A stretch of DNA of 64,000 nt from Alopecurus myosuroides (GCA_028641055.1 CM054057.1:575050610-575114609), one strand, 5' to 3'; shown: positions 11,518 to 23,004, numbered from the stretch's first letter. The notes: generated by a model not told the origin, from the letters alone. Translations and numbers: made by a program.

Positions 11518-11819
11518 TACTCCCTTTATCCGGGTTTAAAAGTCCTCTATTGGAAAAATATTTGTCCTAATATTATCTCCAAATAAGGTCCGTAATTATT
11601 TATTATCCTAATTAACTGTGCCATAATAATTGTGAAATCCCACCTAGTCTCATCTTGATTGGTTTGACTGGCCAAATTAATTACGCAATTAATTAGATAA
11701 TAAAAAACTGTGACGTCGATCGGTGAAAAAGACACTAATAGAATTGCGTCTTGTTCGCGATGCTCTCCCCTCGGGGACTGTAATCATGTACGGAGCGAGT
11801 AGTGTTGAACCAGGGAGTA
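11518..11819. mobile_element. Stowaway-like MITE upstream of F-box gene
   Basis: The ends read TACTCCCTTTATCCGGG at the left and CCAGGGAGTA at the right, giving inverted ACTCCCT termini with TA at both borders, as for Mariner/Stowaway MITEs. Length is about 302 bp. The interior is AT-rich and non-coding. The inverted match is short on the right, so the family is uncertain. It lies about 680 bp upstream of the F-box start codon. Confidence 0.6.
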
Positions 11820-12499
11820 CGAGCGTGTGCTACCGAGGGTGTTGGAATAAAGAAAGACGGCCGAGTCGGTCTCTGCTGCAACTGGAAATTCCCCATCCCC
11901 ATTCGAGCACATCGCAAGACCTAATTTTTCCTCGCTCGCCTCCGCTCCACCTCGCGTCTTGGCCTCCGAATCTAGTACGCGGCCGCCGCTCGTCGTCTCC
12001 AGCCTCCTGGCTTCCGGATCGAGCGCGCTCGTTTCCGCGTCTCACGCGGCGGCCTTCAGTTCAAGGAGCCCCCTTTCTGGCCTGAGTGCGGACGAGCACG
12101 GCCCCGGTATGGTTTGACCAGCCAGCGTGGCCTCACTCCCCATCTCACTCCACCGAGCTGCTGCCCCCCTTCACGCCGTAATCGTTCCCAAGGAGCAAGC
12201 CGGAGCGCCTTCTTCCCCGACGCAGGTCAGCAGCTCCGCCGCCCAAACTGGCCGGCTCTCTCTTGTCCGATGTTTTTTTTTTCTCCTCTGCATTTGCTCA
12301 CATGTCACATCTCCCGTGTATTCGTGCCCAGAGGACAAGGAACGCACTCAGGTTGCGGGCATTGCTCGCCGTCGTCGCTGGACCATCTTACTCTGCTGTG
12401 CGTCTTCCGGTTCCAGCCGTGTAATTTTCTTACTTGTTTCCTTAGTTGTAGCCGTCTCCTGAAGCAATTCGCTAAAGATTGCTGCTTGTTTTTAGAACC
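11820..12499 (+). promoter_or_regulatory. 5' flank and probable 5' UTR with intron
   Basis: A CT- and GC-rich leader precedes the F-box start. CGACGCAG|GTCAGC at 12236 is a good donor, and TGTTTTTAG at 12487-12495 is a good acceptor five bases before ATG, so a 5' UTR intron of about 260 bp is likely. Other donors (for example ACTCAG|GT near 12350) are possible. No TATA box was assigned with confidence. Confidence 0.5.
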
Positions 12500-13726
12500 A
12501 TGCCGGACAGGAGAGGCGGTACCCTGCTCGAGGACCTGCCTGGGGAGATCATTGACAAGATCCTCATCCGGTTGTCGTCCAAAGACATCGGTAGGTGCCG
12601 TGCCGTCAGCATGTCGTGGCGCAGTGCCACCTCCACTCATGGATTCATGCTCGAACACCACCGCCGCCAGCCTTCGCTCCCCATCATCAACGGGCGGGGG
12701 CTGCCTGCCAGTCTCGTCGTCTTCCGCAATCCTGGTAGCGGCGCCTCCAATGAACAGCTCTGGCCCTTCCTCCCAGGCGCCAAAAATCGTTACAAGAATG
12801 CGCTTTGCGCTGCCTGTGATGGCTTCATCATCGTCTACCAGAGATCCCGATACTACATCTGCAACCCGGTCATCCGCAAGCATGCTCTCCTACCGCTGCC
12901 TCAAGTTGGGCATGCCTTGAACAACTCCGTGATCGGTTTCTACCGGCACCATCCAACTGGAGAATACAGGGTGCTTCTTGTCTCATGGTCACAACAGTTT
13001 TCTAAATCCAGCTTGTATGTCCTCACGGTGGGATCCGACGGGTTGAGACATGTTCCAGTCAGAATGCCAGTAGTCTCATCCCCTTCCGTGGAACAGAAAT
13101 TGCTGAAGGAGCTGTGCCGCAGTTCGTTCTTTTATCCACCACCAGTCCACCACGGTGGCAGTTTGCACTGGTGCCCTCATGGTGCCAGCGACATGACGGA
13201 AGGCGGCGGAGACATTATTGTGTTTGACACAGAAGCTGAGTCATTCCGGTGGATGCGCAGTCCCACCCAGTCGTGCCTTCATAGGAAGTTGTTCAACATG
13301 AACGGGACCCTTGCTTTATGGGGCAGCTTGACTCCCAGTTTGACCACCATGGATGTGTGGGTGCTGCAGGACTACCAGGCTGAAATTTGGGCTTTCAAGT
13401 ACCGGATTGACGTGTCAACGGTGGAAGCATCACGACAACTCTATTTAACCTCTTTCAAAAAGAAAAAGAAAACACCACTTCATTCACCAGTGCAATGGTT
13501 CAATGACATGGCTGTACTCAATGAGCGTGAGCTACTAATCAAGTTTAATAAAAAACATGTTCTGCGCTGCGACATTGATGGCAAGTTCTTAGAAATTGTG
13601 AACCTTGGAAAAAGTCAGTATTGTATGTGGCTTACTCAGCACCGCCTCCAAGAGAGCATTGTTCCAATTCCTTATCATGAGATGCAAGAAGATGAGGAGT
13701 CTCCGTTCTCCCTGGGACATGTCTGA
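12500..13726 (+). CDS. F-box protein with F-box-associated domain
   Basis: An intact 408-residue frame starts at ATG 12500 (context AACCATGC). The upstream in-frame extension begins only with TTG and overlaps the splice acceptor. Residues about 8-50 form an F-box (LEDLPGEIIDKILIRLSSKD, then the GRCRAVSMSWR helix), which binds SKP1 in SCF ubiquitin ligases. The rest resembles the F-box-associated beta-propeller-like region of grass F-box families: YYICNPVIRKHALLPLP, TGEYRVLLVSW and DIIVFDTEAESFRWMRSP are its recurring blocks. The substrate is unknown. The gene is single-exon in the coding part. Inverted and partial paralogues lie at 18038-19313 and 22442-23004, indicating local duplication. 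A lysine run (KKKKK) lies near residue 325. Confidence 0.88.
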   Translation: MPDRRGGTLLEDLPGEIIDKILIRLSSKDIGRCRAVSMSWRSATSTHGFMLEHHRRQPSLPIINGRGLPASLVVFRNPGSGASNEQLWPFLPGAKNRYKNALCAACDGFIIVYQRSRYYICNPVIRKHALLPLPQVGHALNNSVIGFYRHHPTGEYRVLLVSWSQQFSKSSLYVLTVGSDGLRHVPVRMPVVSSPSVEQKLLKELCRSSFFYPPPVHHGGSLHWCPHGASDMTEGGGDIIVFDTEAESFRWMRSPTQSCLHRKLFNMNGTLALWGSLTPSLTTMDVWVLQDYQAEIWAFKYRIDVSTVEASRQLYLTSFKKKKKTPLHSPVQWFNDMAVLNERELLIKFNKKHVLRCDIDGKFLEIVNLGKSQYCMWLTQHRLQESIVPIPYHEMQEDEESPFSLGHV

Positions 13727-13900
13727 ATATTCAGGACTCCTGGTTTGCTTTGCCTTCGGATGTAGATTATGTTTTGTTCTTAGCTCTTCTTACTACCACT
13801 AGAACGTCTTATTTTGGATGGTTGGAGTAGCACCCACGATGTCATCATTTGGTGTTTGCTTATTATCATGTCTTGAACATGTTGCTAATGTTGCGAGCTG
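13727..13900 (+). other. F-box 3' UTR with homology to the paralogue's 3' UTR
   Basis: The text TATTTTGGATGGTTG, followed by AGCAC and a GTCAT(C/T)ATTTGG block, also occurs downstream of the minus-strand paralogue (about 17930-18000 on the minus strand). The duplicated segment therefore extends beyond the coding region. Confidence 0.7.
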
Positions 13901-13938
13901 TCTGTGACATAGAACTTTACTCAAGCTCATCCCTGCCT

Positions 13939-15222
13939 CCCAAAATTTATTTTAATTTACTCTTGGTCAGGCTCTTTGAGCTAATGCGACTTTAGTTGTT
14001 GAAATGTTATTCTGGATTTCTTCCATAGTTCGATCTCTTGTTTGGTGAGCAATTTGGCCATAATTCCTATGTTGCGCCTGCTCTTTGTGTGAACATATTT
14101 TGCCAGGCATACTTGCATAGCTGTGTCTATTATATCACTTATTGATTTGCACGGTTTTGTCCGATTTGTTTCATCGGAGCTGCTATAATTGAAGAATGAA
14201 CTTTGACATTTTGTACAGTAGCCTCACCGCGCAGTCTACGCTGTCCTGTACTATTTCATCCATGTTGTACGTGTCCCTGAAGCCCAGATCCCCAAGCTTG
14301 GCCCTCCCAAAATTTACTTCAATTTACTCATGGTATGGCTCTTTGAGCGAATGCATTTTTTGGTTGTTGAAATGTTAGTCTGGATCTCTTTTATATGGCC
14401 ATAATTCTGATGTTGCACCTGCTCTTTGTGCGAACATGCTTTGTCAGTTTTGTGCCCAACTTGTTACACCAGCGCTGCTATGATTGTAGAATGAACTTTG
14501 ATACTTTGGTTGTCTGTTGGGAGTGTCGCCAAGCCCTCTGCTTGCTGTTGGTTTCTTGTGCAGGCCTCCAGGGTTTGGCTTTTTTCAGGTAAAAAAGAGT
14601 GGAATATGCGCTATCCTGGAATAAGATAAATGTGATGGTAATTTGTTCATCTTTACTCGCAGAACTATTATTTTTAGCTGATCTAAGAATGTCCAGTTAT
14701 TCTTTTCGTGAGGTTAATTCTTGCCTTAGATCATGTTGAAATCCAACGATTCCAATGATGTGAAACTGGTTATATGATTATATGATCTTGATTGCTTCTA
14801 ACAACACAAACTGTTGGAGAGAGGTGAAAACCTAGCACTGGTAATTCACAACTGCAATTTTCTCTAGTTTCCAGGGCAAAACGACAAGCTGTCGATCTTT
14901 TCCTAACAACATTGGTACCGAAGTCGAATGGATCCTTCTCTTAACGCATGTTTGTGTGTAAAGCGCAAAACAATTGAACAACATCACCAGACTATGAATG
15001 TCAACATTGTTACAGTTTCTTGCCGTTGCCCAAATTTACTTTCCGTATGCAAGGTTAAGATGCACTGCGGAAGTTACGTACAAAGTTACCTGTTGCAGTT
15101 TTAGTTGTCGAAATGTTACTCTGTATCTGTTCTTCCACATGCTGTTAGTTTGATCCTGGCTGTTCAGTGCGATCTGGTCTCATAGCTCCTATGTTGCACC
15201 TGCTCCTGCTAGTTTTATGTCT
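13939..15222 (+). repeat. Three diverged direct repeats downstream of the F-box gene
   Basis: A segment starting CCCAAAATTTA at about 13939 contains the blocks CTCTTTGAGC, TTGTTGAAATGTTA, CTATGTTGC and CCTGCTCTTTGTG. It recurs at about 14308-14512, with the shared tail GAATGAACTTTGA, and in weaker form at about 15030-15222. A further related block, CCTGAAGCC..CCCCAAGCTTG, is shared by about 14278 and 15790. No coding potential; probably old tandem duplication of 3' flanking sequence. Confidence 0.6.
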
Positions 15223-15228
15223 GGTTGT

Positions 15229-15333
15229 TACTCCCTCCATTCCATATTAGATGACTTCCACATAGATGTATCTAGACATATTTTAGTACTAGATATATCT
15301 ATTTGAGTCATCTAATATAGAACGGAGGGAGTA
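15229..15333. mobile_element. Stowaway MITE
   Basis: CTCCCTCCATTCCATATTAG at the left and CTAATATAGAACGGAGGGAG at the right form a long imperfect terminal inverted repeat, with TA at both borders. About 105 bp, non-coding. Classic Triticeae Stowaway structure. Confidence 0.93.
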
Positions 15334-17000
15334 CTTCCGTACTAGTTTATTCCTATGTTTTTTGTGTCGAGGGCTTTACGTTTTTGGGTAGAAGTGTACA
15401 TGGGAAAGGTAAAGGTGCTAGTTCACGGTTCATCTTTGTCACGGTAAACATTTGTAGCTTAATCAAATGAAGAGTACTTCTTTTCATGTGTTTTCATGTC
15501 CTACAGTAGATCACATGGAAAGTTCTACATTAGATCACTATGCTGTTTACCTTTTGCTACGCTGACACTAGGTAAATAACAGAGCATCCTTGTTTCTGTT
15601 TGCCCGTATAAAACAACTTTTCTCCTAACTTAGTAAATGTATACTTTTGCAAAATGCAGAACAGTTGAACAACAAAAGTAATGATCACCCGCCCTGCACT
15701 CTATGTAATCGAGTTCATCGTCACTTGTGCTCCACGATGCACGTAGTTGACGCTTTCGTCCAGTGTCTCCTCAATGCTGTACTTGTACCTGAAGCCTCCC
15801 CAAGCTTGTCCCTCTCGGATTGCACCGTCGCAGCAGCGAAACAATTGATTGACGTGTCGCAGGGGAAGAATTCAGGGCTTACTCTCTCAGGAGATCAAGG
15901 TGGGGGTCGGCTCCATGCAGAAGACAAGCACGGCACAGCCATCGTCGGCTCCATGCTCCGAGCGCAGCAGCCTCTGCATGATCCACTGTGCTCTCCCCTG
16001 CGGCCGTCCTCGGGCCGCAGGGCAGGGTGACCGCCTCGAACACCGGGCTCTGTCCATAACTGTAGCCCCAGCCGAGGAGCTCCTTCTCTGACAGGAGTTT
16101 CGTCTCAATGTACTTCAGCAGATGACCAGTCAACACTCTTATTTTGAGGATGAATTGCAATTGATTCATAGTAAGTAGCAAGATTGCCATTTCGGATTGA
16201 AGTTCAGGTCATGTGTCTATGCTTCAGTTTGAATAATGGAACCGATCACATCGAAGTGGAAGAGGGTAATCCACTTGGAGCTGAGTCCATCACAATCCAG
16301 AGATGAAATCTCTGTACATCGCCGTGGCGGCACTGGAGGACTCTATCAGCGGCGGATACCCATGCTGTGTGTATGACACGCATCACTCGGCGCATAGCTG
16401 AAGGATAATGCGCAACCCTGTGGCGGCAGCTTCCACCGCTGTCTCATACTAACAGCAAAAGGCACACTGATCTGACTACCGAAACTCTGAATTCTGAAAC
16501 GGTGTTTGTGCACAGTAGTATGCTTTCATCAGTGGAACTAGTCAAATTTATTTTCACGCACTCCAGATGTTCAGAGTTCGTGACCACACTTAATAAGGAA
16601 TTCTGTACAGCATTGTTATTCTCTACACTATTAATAGGGTTGCCTCACTTGCTTTCTAGCTGCCAACTGGTCTAGAAAACGTATACCATGATTTGTTTTC
16701 GAAAACAGACCTCAGAAACCCAGGCAAGTCTAGAAAACATGGCTGCCAACTGGTTTGCATCCAAAATTTGGTATGTCATGGTAGTTTTTTAAATCAACCA
16801 TTTCGTCAACAAAACGAAACTGTGAGTACAGATTGGTGCAACCAGTACATTCCATCGTTTTTTTAGAAGATGCCGAATTGTGGATACAAAAACAGGTGGG
16901 CATGCAACAGCTAAAGGATGAAGCAGTTCTCTTTATTAGGAACACACAACCTCTATCAGTAGTATCAGTAAATGAGTTAACGTGGTTGGGTAGAAAGTAG
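15334..17000. other. Intergenic with possible gene fragments
   Basis: No intact gene. On the minus strand about 15880-16120 reads as a plausible protein fragment (LLSEKELLGWGYSYGQSPVF), and 16310-16360 as another short one. I cannot assign either to a family, and frames are broken between them. The plus-strand frame at 15647-16030 has no recognisable motif. The rest is AT-rich and featureless. Confidence 0.3.
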
Positions 17001-17009
17001 TGCGAATTC

Positions 17010-17495
17010 AATATTTTGGATAGTAACTCTATCAGGTACAAAAGTACGATTTCAGTGTTGAAAATTTCTGGACAAACCAAGAGGGTTTGGGGAATGCTCA
17101 TGGTGTGGCTCGGAGTCCCTTTGCTTTCCATGATCGATTGGACGACGCAACTCTCCATCAACCTTTGGTGGACATCTATGTCAAGCGCGAACATACCAAA
17201 CCGCGAGGCACTGACATCGATCACCATGCTCAATTGTTCGAATATTTGGAATGGGATAAATGCTAGATCTTCCGTCATCTCTCCCCCCCCCCCCCCCCCC
17301 CCCTCCTTCCCCCACCCAATTATTGTAGGCAACATCAAGGCTGAGGCTCATATTTGGGTTTCCGCGGGAGCTTGAAAATTTGGAGAGTAATTTTAGTAAT
17401 CCCTTTTATACTTCAGTTTTACTTTCCGTGTCAAAACTCTCTCTCTTATTTAATGGACATAGTCAAATCTTTTGCCTCCGTTTCAAAAACAAATT
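17010..17495 (+). mobile_element. LINE 3' fragment
   Basis: The plus-strand frame carries the terminal block of plant LINE ORF2, LSINLWWTSM, then SITMLNCSNIWNGINAR, then IKAEAHIWVSAGA. It is followed by a 3' UTR ending TTAATGGACA..AATCTTTTGCCTCCGTTTCAAAAAC, the usual end of such elements. Everything upstream of the last 120 or so residues is missing. A C homopolymer (about 17282-17303) interrupts the variable linker of the protein. Confidence 0.7.
17282..17303. repeat. poly(C) tract
   Basis: About 22 consecutive C residues; the exact length may be affected by sequencing. Confidence 0.9.
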
Positions 17496-17499
17496 CTAG

Positions 17500-18037
17500 A
17501 CACAAAACCGAAGAGCAGGAAGCAATGTTGATACCTAATGTAGGACAAACAACATACTGAAGTAACAACCAGACCCATATTTGTGCTAATTAAGTACCAA
17601 ATATGGTTAATAAAAACATCTCAGCACAAAAGAGCTGGATCAGCTAGGTGGTATAACATATTGATCAGCAAAGATAACTTATCGGGCTGTGATATCAGCT
17701 GTCATCTTATGAAAGGAAAGATTCAAACTTACCATTTAAAAAACTAAAAATGCCATATCTTACTTAGAGAGCATGACCAAGCCAGAATCTCTCATCCAAG
17801 CAATGTCATTCACGCTCCTCCTAGACAATGCAAACCGGAAATAAATGTTGGGCACAAACACAATAGAAAATTATAATAGCATAGGTACTCCAGTTGAGTT
17901 CAGAACTTTAAACCATAGTGCACAAGACATCATAATAAGGCCAAATAATGACGGTGTGAGTGCTAATGCAACCATCCAAAATAAATTTATCTGGTAGTAC
18001 TACTAAGAACATAAGATAAACCAGAAGTCCTCAGCCT
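17500..18037. other. Intergenic / 3' flank of the minus-strand F-box copy
   Basis: No gene seen. About 17930-18035 is the 3' UTR of the F-box paralogue, recognisable by similarity to 13727-13900. Confidence 0.5.
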
Positions 18038-19313
18038 TCAGACATGCTCTGTGGAAAATGGAAACTCCTCATCTTCTTGCATCTTAATGGACGGAATTGG
18101 CATAATGCTCTCTTGTAGGCAATGCCTAGTAAGCTCCATACAATATTTTCTCTTACGAATGGTCACCATTCGTAGGAACTTCCCATCAGTGTCGCAATGC
18201 AGCACATTTATGATTAAAGCCAATCAGCAACTCGTTCTCATTGATCAGAGTCATCATAGTAATCCCGGTGAAATATATCACTGTTGAATCAAGTGGTTTT
18301 CTCTTTCTCTTTTTGTCTTCAACAGAAGTTAAATCAATTGGTCGTGATGCCTCTATCATTGAAATGTCAATCCGGTACGTGAAGGCCCAGGTTTCATGCT
18401 CGTAGTCCTGCATCACCCAGAGCTCCACGGCGGTGTGATCTGGAGTCGAGTCGTAGAGGAAAGCAAGGGTACCCTCCATGTCGAAGACCCTACTCGCAAT
18501 TCTCCCCTGCCCCTGGGCAGGACTGCTCATCCAGCGGAATGTCTCGGCTTCCGTGTCGAACACAATTATGTCTCCAGTGCTCCCAGTAATGCGATTAGGA
18601 TTAGGAAAATACCAGTGCAGGTTGCCGCGGTGGTGGGCTGGTGAGGACCAGGATAGCTGATAGCTTATCTGGAATGTCTGTTTCAAGGAAGGTGACGACA
18701 ATGCTGGTGTGATGGCCTCTATCCTCCTTGACTCATTAAATCCCACAGCAAGGACGTAAAATGTAGCCTCCTCCGTGTAACGGTTGGCAATTCTAGACCA
18801 GAGCACCCTGTATTCCCCACTTGACTTGTGCTGGTAGAAGCCATGTATGTAGCTGTCCTCAATGTAGGTGGTGTCTAGCCGTTGTTGCTGAGGCCGAGGA
18901 AACGGGAGGAGAGCTTGCCTGCGGGTGGTCGGGTTGCAGATGTAGAACTGGACTCCCCTGGATATGATGAGGAAGCCATCAGTGGCAGCATGGAGGCAAA
19001 CTTCACAGCAGAATTTACGGCACCTGGGGCGGATGGGGAAGGGCCAGAGCTGCTGACTGGAGGATCCGGCAGAAACGACATCACGGAGGACGACAAAACT
19101 GGCCGGACGCACTCTCGCTTCGATGATGGGGAGCGACCGCTGATGGCGGTGGTGTTTGACCATGAATTCCCGGGTAGATGTGGCACTGCGCCACGACTTG
19201 CGGACGACGCGACAGCGGCCAACGTCCTTGGGCGGTAGCAGTAGGAGGATCTTGCAGACGACAATGTCTTCTGGCAGGTCATCAAGCACGAGCGCACCTC
19301 TTCTGCCTTGCAT
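18038..19313 (-). pseudogene. F-box protein paralogue, frameshifted near the C terminus
   Basis: The start is ATG at 19313; the longer frame upstream begins only with GTG. The F-box (LVLDDLPEDIVVCKILLLLP, then GRCRVVRKSWRSATSTREF) and the associated domain (FYICNPTTRRQALLPFP, SGEYRVLWSR, DIIVFDTEAETFRWMSSP, ELWVMQDYEHETWAF) align block for block with the gene at 12500. The frame stops at 18186 after CAALRH. The expected last ~50 residues, including LQESIMPIPSIKMQEDEEFP, continue in another frame down to 18041, so a small indel lies near 18215-18225. Either this is a recent pseudogene or a 375-residue truncated protein is made. The orientation is opposite to the first copy (tail to tail). Confidence 0.85.
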
Positions 19314-19329
19314 TGCTGGTGCCACGTTG

Positions 19330-20560
19330 CGGTAGCTTACCTACAAGAAGCACATAATGTTAAACACCAAGAAACTAGACATGATAAATCGACAGAGACG
19401 GGCTTAGCCAATGGCCGGACAGTGCAGCAACTGCTAGGACCGGTCTTGGGATTTTTGGGGCCCGATCCTCGGCACTAGAACCGTAGGCCCCTTAATATAA
19501 ACATTAAGGTAGTAATAAGTCGATGTATATATGAAATATCATGTCCACAAATTTTAAAGTGCATCTGTAAGCACTATCTCTATTAAGAGTATATATTTTC
19601 ATGTGCTCATCTAGACTATGATTTGTAATGGTGACAAGTGGCAAATTTAAGCCTAACAAATATACTTTCATGTGCTGGGACCAAAATTTAAGCCTAACAA
19701 ATATCCTGTCATGATTTTCTTTGTTTATGTGTATTACAAGCCTCCACTTGAAATCATGAAACTTTCCAACTTTGGCTATGTTTCTCTAGGCATTTCATCA
19801 TGGGCTGGCTGGTGTATTCTCTTTTGGAAATAGATCCGGTGCAGGCTGGTGTATGCTCATTTGCTTGTGTGAACACAAATTGGATTATTTGCAGTCTTTT
19901 CTACTAAACAAGTTGCACTGAAATTTCACGGGTTACTATAATATAGATAGAATTGGTGTGTCTTAAGCATAAGAGCATTGCTTCATTTTTTGGTCCCAAA
20001 ATAAAATGATGATATGAACAGTGGTTGTATGATTATGCATCCATAGTTTGGTCAGTTTGGGGGGGGGGGGGGGGGGGACTGATCATACGACGGTACCAAT
20101 TTTGAAGTTAACAAACTCAAGACGAGATATCAGGTAGTGGCGTGAGTGTTGGTTATGGTGAACCACTCATGTGGACATAGTTGTGGTTTCCTATGTTTTG
20201 TTAAGTATATGATATCCTGCTTATTTTTGTACACCATTATTCAAAATTACCCATAAAATAATCGAAGAATCTTTTAAAAAATTGCTATCGGTGCTAAATT
20301 ATTTTGTTGATTAAATGGATTTTCGTAATGAAAACATTATTCCTTCTTCGAAGGAGACAAAGACACAAGCTCTCCATCTGAACATCATTCTCCTATTGAT
20401 AGATATATAAACTAAACACAAATTAGTAACTAATATGGGTGGAATTGAATACTACATGACATAGATAATCCCAATAACCCTTGCAAATGAGGTGTTTATT
20501 TATTTATTTCATCATGTTGCAGTTGTGTCAGAGAATTACCTTAAGTGGACTCTTGACCCC
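19330..20560. other. Intergenic, no gene seen
   Basis: AT-rich sequence without recognisable ORFs. It contains a 19-base G tract at 20059-20077. The stretch near 19400-19500 (GGGGCCCGATCC..GTAGGCCCC) looks repeat-derived but I cannot assign it. Confidence 0.4.
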
Positions 20561-20951
20561 AGTCCCCCCACTTTCCGCCTCGTCCCACATGCGAGACATG
20601 TGAGGTGTACCTTGTCTAATCCTCCACCTCCCAGCTTGCACTACCACTAGTGAGCACCCAGCGCCAAAACCAATGAAGTGGTCGATGATGACAGAACCTT
20701 ACATGGGTGGTCTCCGCTAGGCGTTGGTGCAGGACGTCGTGGTAGAGGTTACTCGGGGACTCGAATCTTGCCACCTAAGAATCACGTACCAGATCTGACC
20801 ATGAGCACCTGTGGAGCAGCCCCATGCCTAGGTTGTGGACGTCGACGCGGGTGGAAATCGATCTAGCATCTAGGTGCAGCGCCAGATCTGACAGTGGGCG
20901 ACGATGCAACAGCCCCGGGCCTAGGTGGTGGTTGTCATCATAGGCGGTGGG

Positions 20952-21055
20952 TCTAGAATCCCATGTGTGGCGTCAGATCTAGAATCCCATGTGCACTGCT
21001 AGATCTAGAACCCCATGTGCATCACCAGATCTAGAATCCCATGTGCAGCGCCAGA
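20952..21055. repeat. 26-bp tandem repeat, four copies
   Basis: Units begin TCTAGAATCCCATGTG at 20952, 20978, 21004 and 21030. The last ~10 bases of each unit vary (GTGGCGTCAGA, CACTGCTAGA, CATCACCAGA, CAGCGCCAGA). Surrounding sequence repeats AGATCTGAC and CCTAGGTGGTGG blocks less regularly. Confidence 0.92.
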
Positions 21056-21141
21056 TCTGACGTTGTGTGTTGGTGCAGGAGCCCCAGACCTAGGTGGTGG
21101 GTGTCGGTGGAAGTGGATCTAGAATTCCGGCGATGGATCTA

Positions 21142-21390
21142 GCGTGTAGTGCGTCGGCGGCGGCTTCGTGACGATATGAGCTGGGAAGGGCGGTGTGGTG
21201 GGGGGGGGGGGGGGGGGGAGGGGGCTCACTTGAGTCTTCTTTGGGGCGGAAGTGAAGATTTGTCCCCTGGCGTGTAGTGCGGCGGCGGCGGCTTCGTGAC
21301 GCTATGGGATGGGAAGGGCGGTGAGGGGGGAGGGGGGCTCACTTGGGTCTTCTTTGGGGTGGAAGTGAATATTTGTCCGCTGATGTGATG
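21142..21390. repeat. 128-bp tandem duplication with G tract
   Basis: The block starting GCGTGTAGTGCG at 21142 is repeated from 21270. It includes GGCGGCGGCTTCGTGACG, a GGGAAGGGCGGTG block, a G tract, and GGGGGCTCACTTG..TCTTCTTTGGGG. The G tract is 19 bases in the first copy (21200-21218) and short in the second. Non-coding. Confidence 0.9.
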
Positions 21391-22440
21391 TTCACTTTCT
21401 TGAAGGCATTGGTACGAGACGATGCCTATCGATGTTCAAAAGGCTCCAAGGAAATTTGTATAATTGTCCTTTCCTAGTAGGTGCTAGTAGCATTTTTACG
21501 TCCCCCTTGTCTTTTTTTGAGCGAATACCCCTTAATTTCGTATCAAAGAAGGGTTTGGTGTAGAGACCGTGCACATTACAACCTACTTGTGGAGTGAAGT
21601 GACAGAGCCGACGACTGGTTTTGTGTGGATGCCAAGGTAACGTCCTCGTTTTTTTTTTGAAAGGCTTCTTGTGTTTCGATGATGACCGACGTTTGTTGTT
21701 TGATAAATGGTGTGCGTGGAATAGCTCATCAACTTCCCTTCCCGCCAAATTTCGTGTTCCAATGCACCGCCTCATCAATGGTGTTGGTGGTGTCACGTTC
21801 AAACTTTAAATAGAGTTGGAGTCGTCAAGTTGCAGGAGCATTCATTTTCGGATGATGATGGTGTTGTTGTGGATGAAGTGTGCGCTTTATTGGTGTGTGT
21901 TTGTTGCATTTTCTGGCCAAATAAATGCACTGATCCGGGTCCGGTTGTTGAGCTTGTTGTTCAGGGATATTCTCTAGTGTTTCTCAAATTTCTAATGAAA
22001 TATAGGAATGTCCATCTCATAGTTGTCAAAAGAAAGTTGTGTTCGTGAATGGTGTCTAACTTTATCATAATTATATTCAATAAAACACTACATTTGAGGA
22101 AAAACTGAAACATACTGTATTTGCACTTCCAATCCTCTCCGCCAAGATAATATACTCTCTATTGTTTCCGTCATTTGAATCTCTCAACGGAAAATGCAGA
22201 GTCGCCCACCTAAGCACCATGTACGCCGACAAAGGCGAGCTAAATCTCTTTTGTATATCCATGTCTGCGTAATTTAGTTTAAGTTCATCACTGGAGAATT
22301 TTGTTCTTATGATAGATCATTCGCTCGATCTATCTAGATATAGTTTCCTTCAATAATCCTGAGTGCACAAACTAATATTTGGTGATAGTTTTTAGTTGAC
22401 CCGGAAATAGATAGAACACTTATGTACCGGATAGGCGAGG
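21391..22440. other. Intergenic with possible LINE 3' tail
   Basis: On the minus strand, ATTAAGGGGTATTCGCTC followed by AAAAAAA near 21515-21540 looks like the 3' end of a minus-strand non-LTR element. A second A-run (minus strand) lies at about 21641-21660. The frame at 21392-21802 has no conserved domain that I recognise. The remaining sequence has no visible gene. Confidence 0.35.
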
Positions 22441-22441
22441 T

Positions 22442-23004
22442 GTGATAGTGTTAGACGAACTACCCAAGGAGACCATTGACCTTATACGCAATAGGATGTC
22501 ATCGAAGGACATCAACGATTGTCACGACATCCACACGTTATGGCACACATCTGCCTCCACACCAAAATCCATGCTTGATTGCCAGACCCACCAAGAATCT
22601 TTGTCTATCACTGATAGGCCCGCGAAGCTCGCCAGCATCATCGTCTTTCGTGATGCCAGTGTTAGGGATATAACATTCAGTGAATAGATATAGCCCTTCT
22701 TACTCCCCCATTCCATAAACTCCATTCTAAGCTTTGTACACATGCTCATTGTGATGTCTTCCTCGTAGTTTCTCAGGGATTCCCATTCATCATTAATCTG
22801 TTAATTCGCAAGCACAATCTGATATCACAATCTCAATCTTTAGAACATATCTACAAATCCATGATTGGTTTCTACGAGAACCATCCAACTACATAATACA
22901 TGGTTCTTCTGGTCCCAGGTCACTTTTCTAAAAAAGATGCACAGTCACTTTTGTGAAGCAAATTCCCAACTTCTCATTGTGGGATCTGACGAGCTAACAC
23001 GCGT
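22442..23004 (+). pseudogene. F-box gene fragment (third local copy)
   Basis: The N-terminal 80 residues (VLDELPKETIDLIRNRMSSK) align with the F-box and following region of the gene at 12500. Beyond the stop at 22685 the similarity continues in broken frames, for example IGFYENHPT near 22870 and a GSDEL-like stretch near 22985. It ends where an LTR-like sequence (TGATACGTC at 23005) begins. Stops and frameshifts show it is dead; the C-terminal half is missing. Confidence 0.75.

Noticed and set aside
12305..12883. 192-residue minus-strand ORF over the F-box gene
   Set aside because: Shadow frame of the F-box coding sequence.
16730..17338. 202-residue minus-strand ORF
   Set aside because: Antisense to a LINE C-terminal fragment whose plus-strand translation carries the family motifs; the start lies across a C homopolymer.
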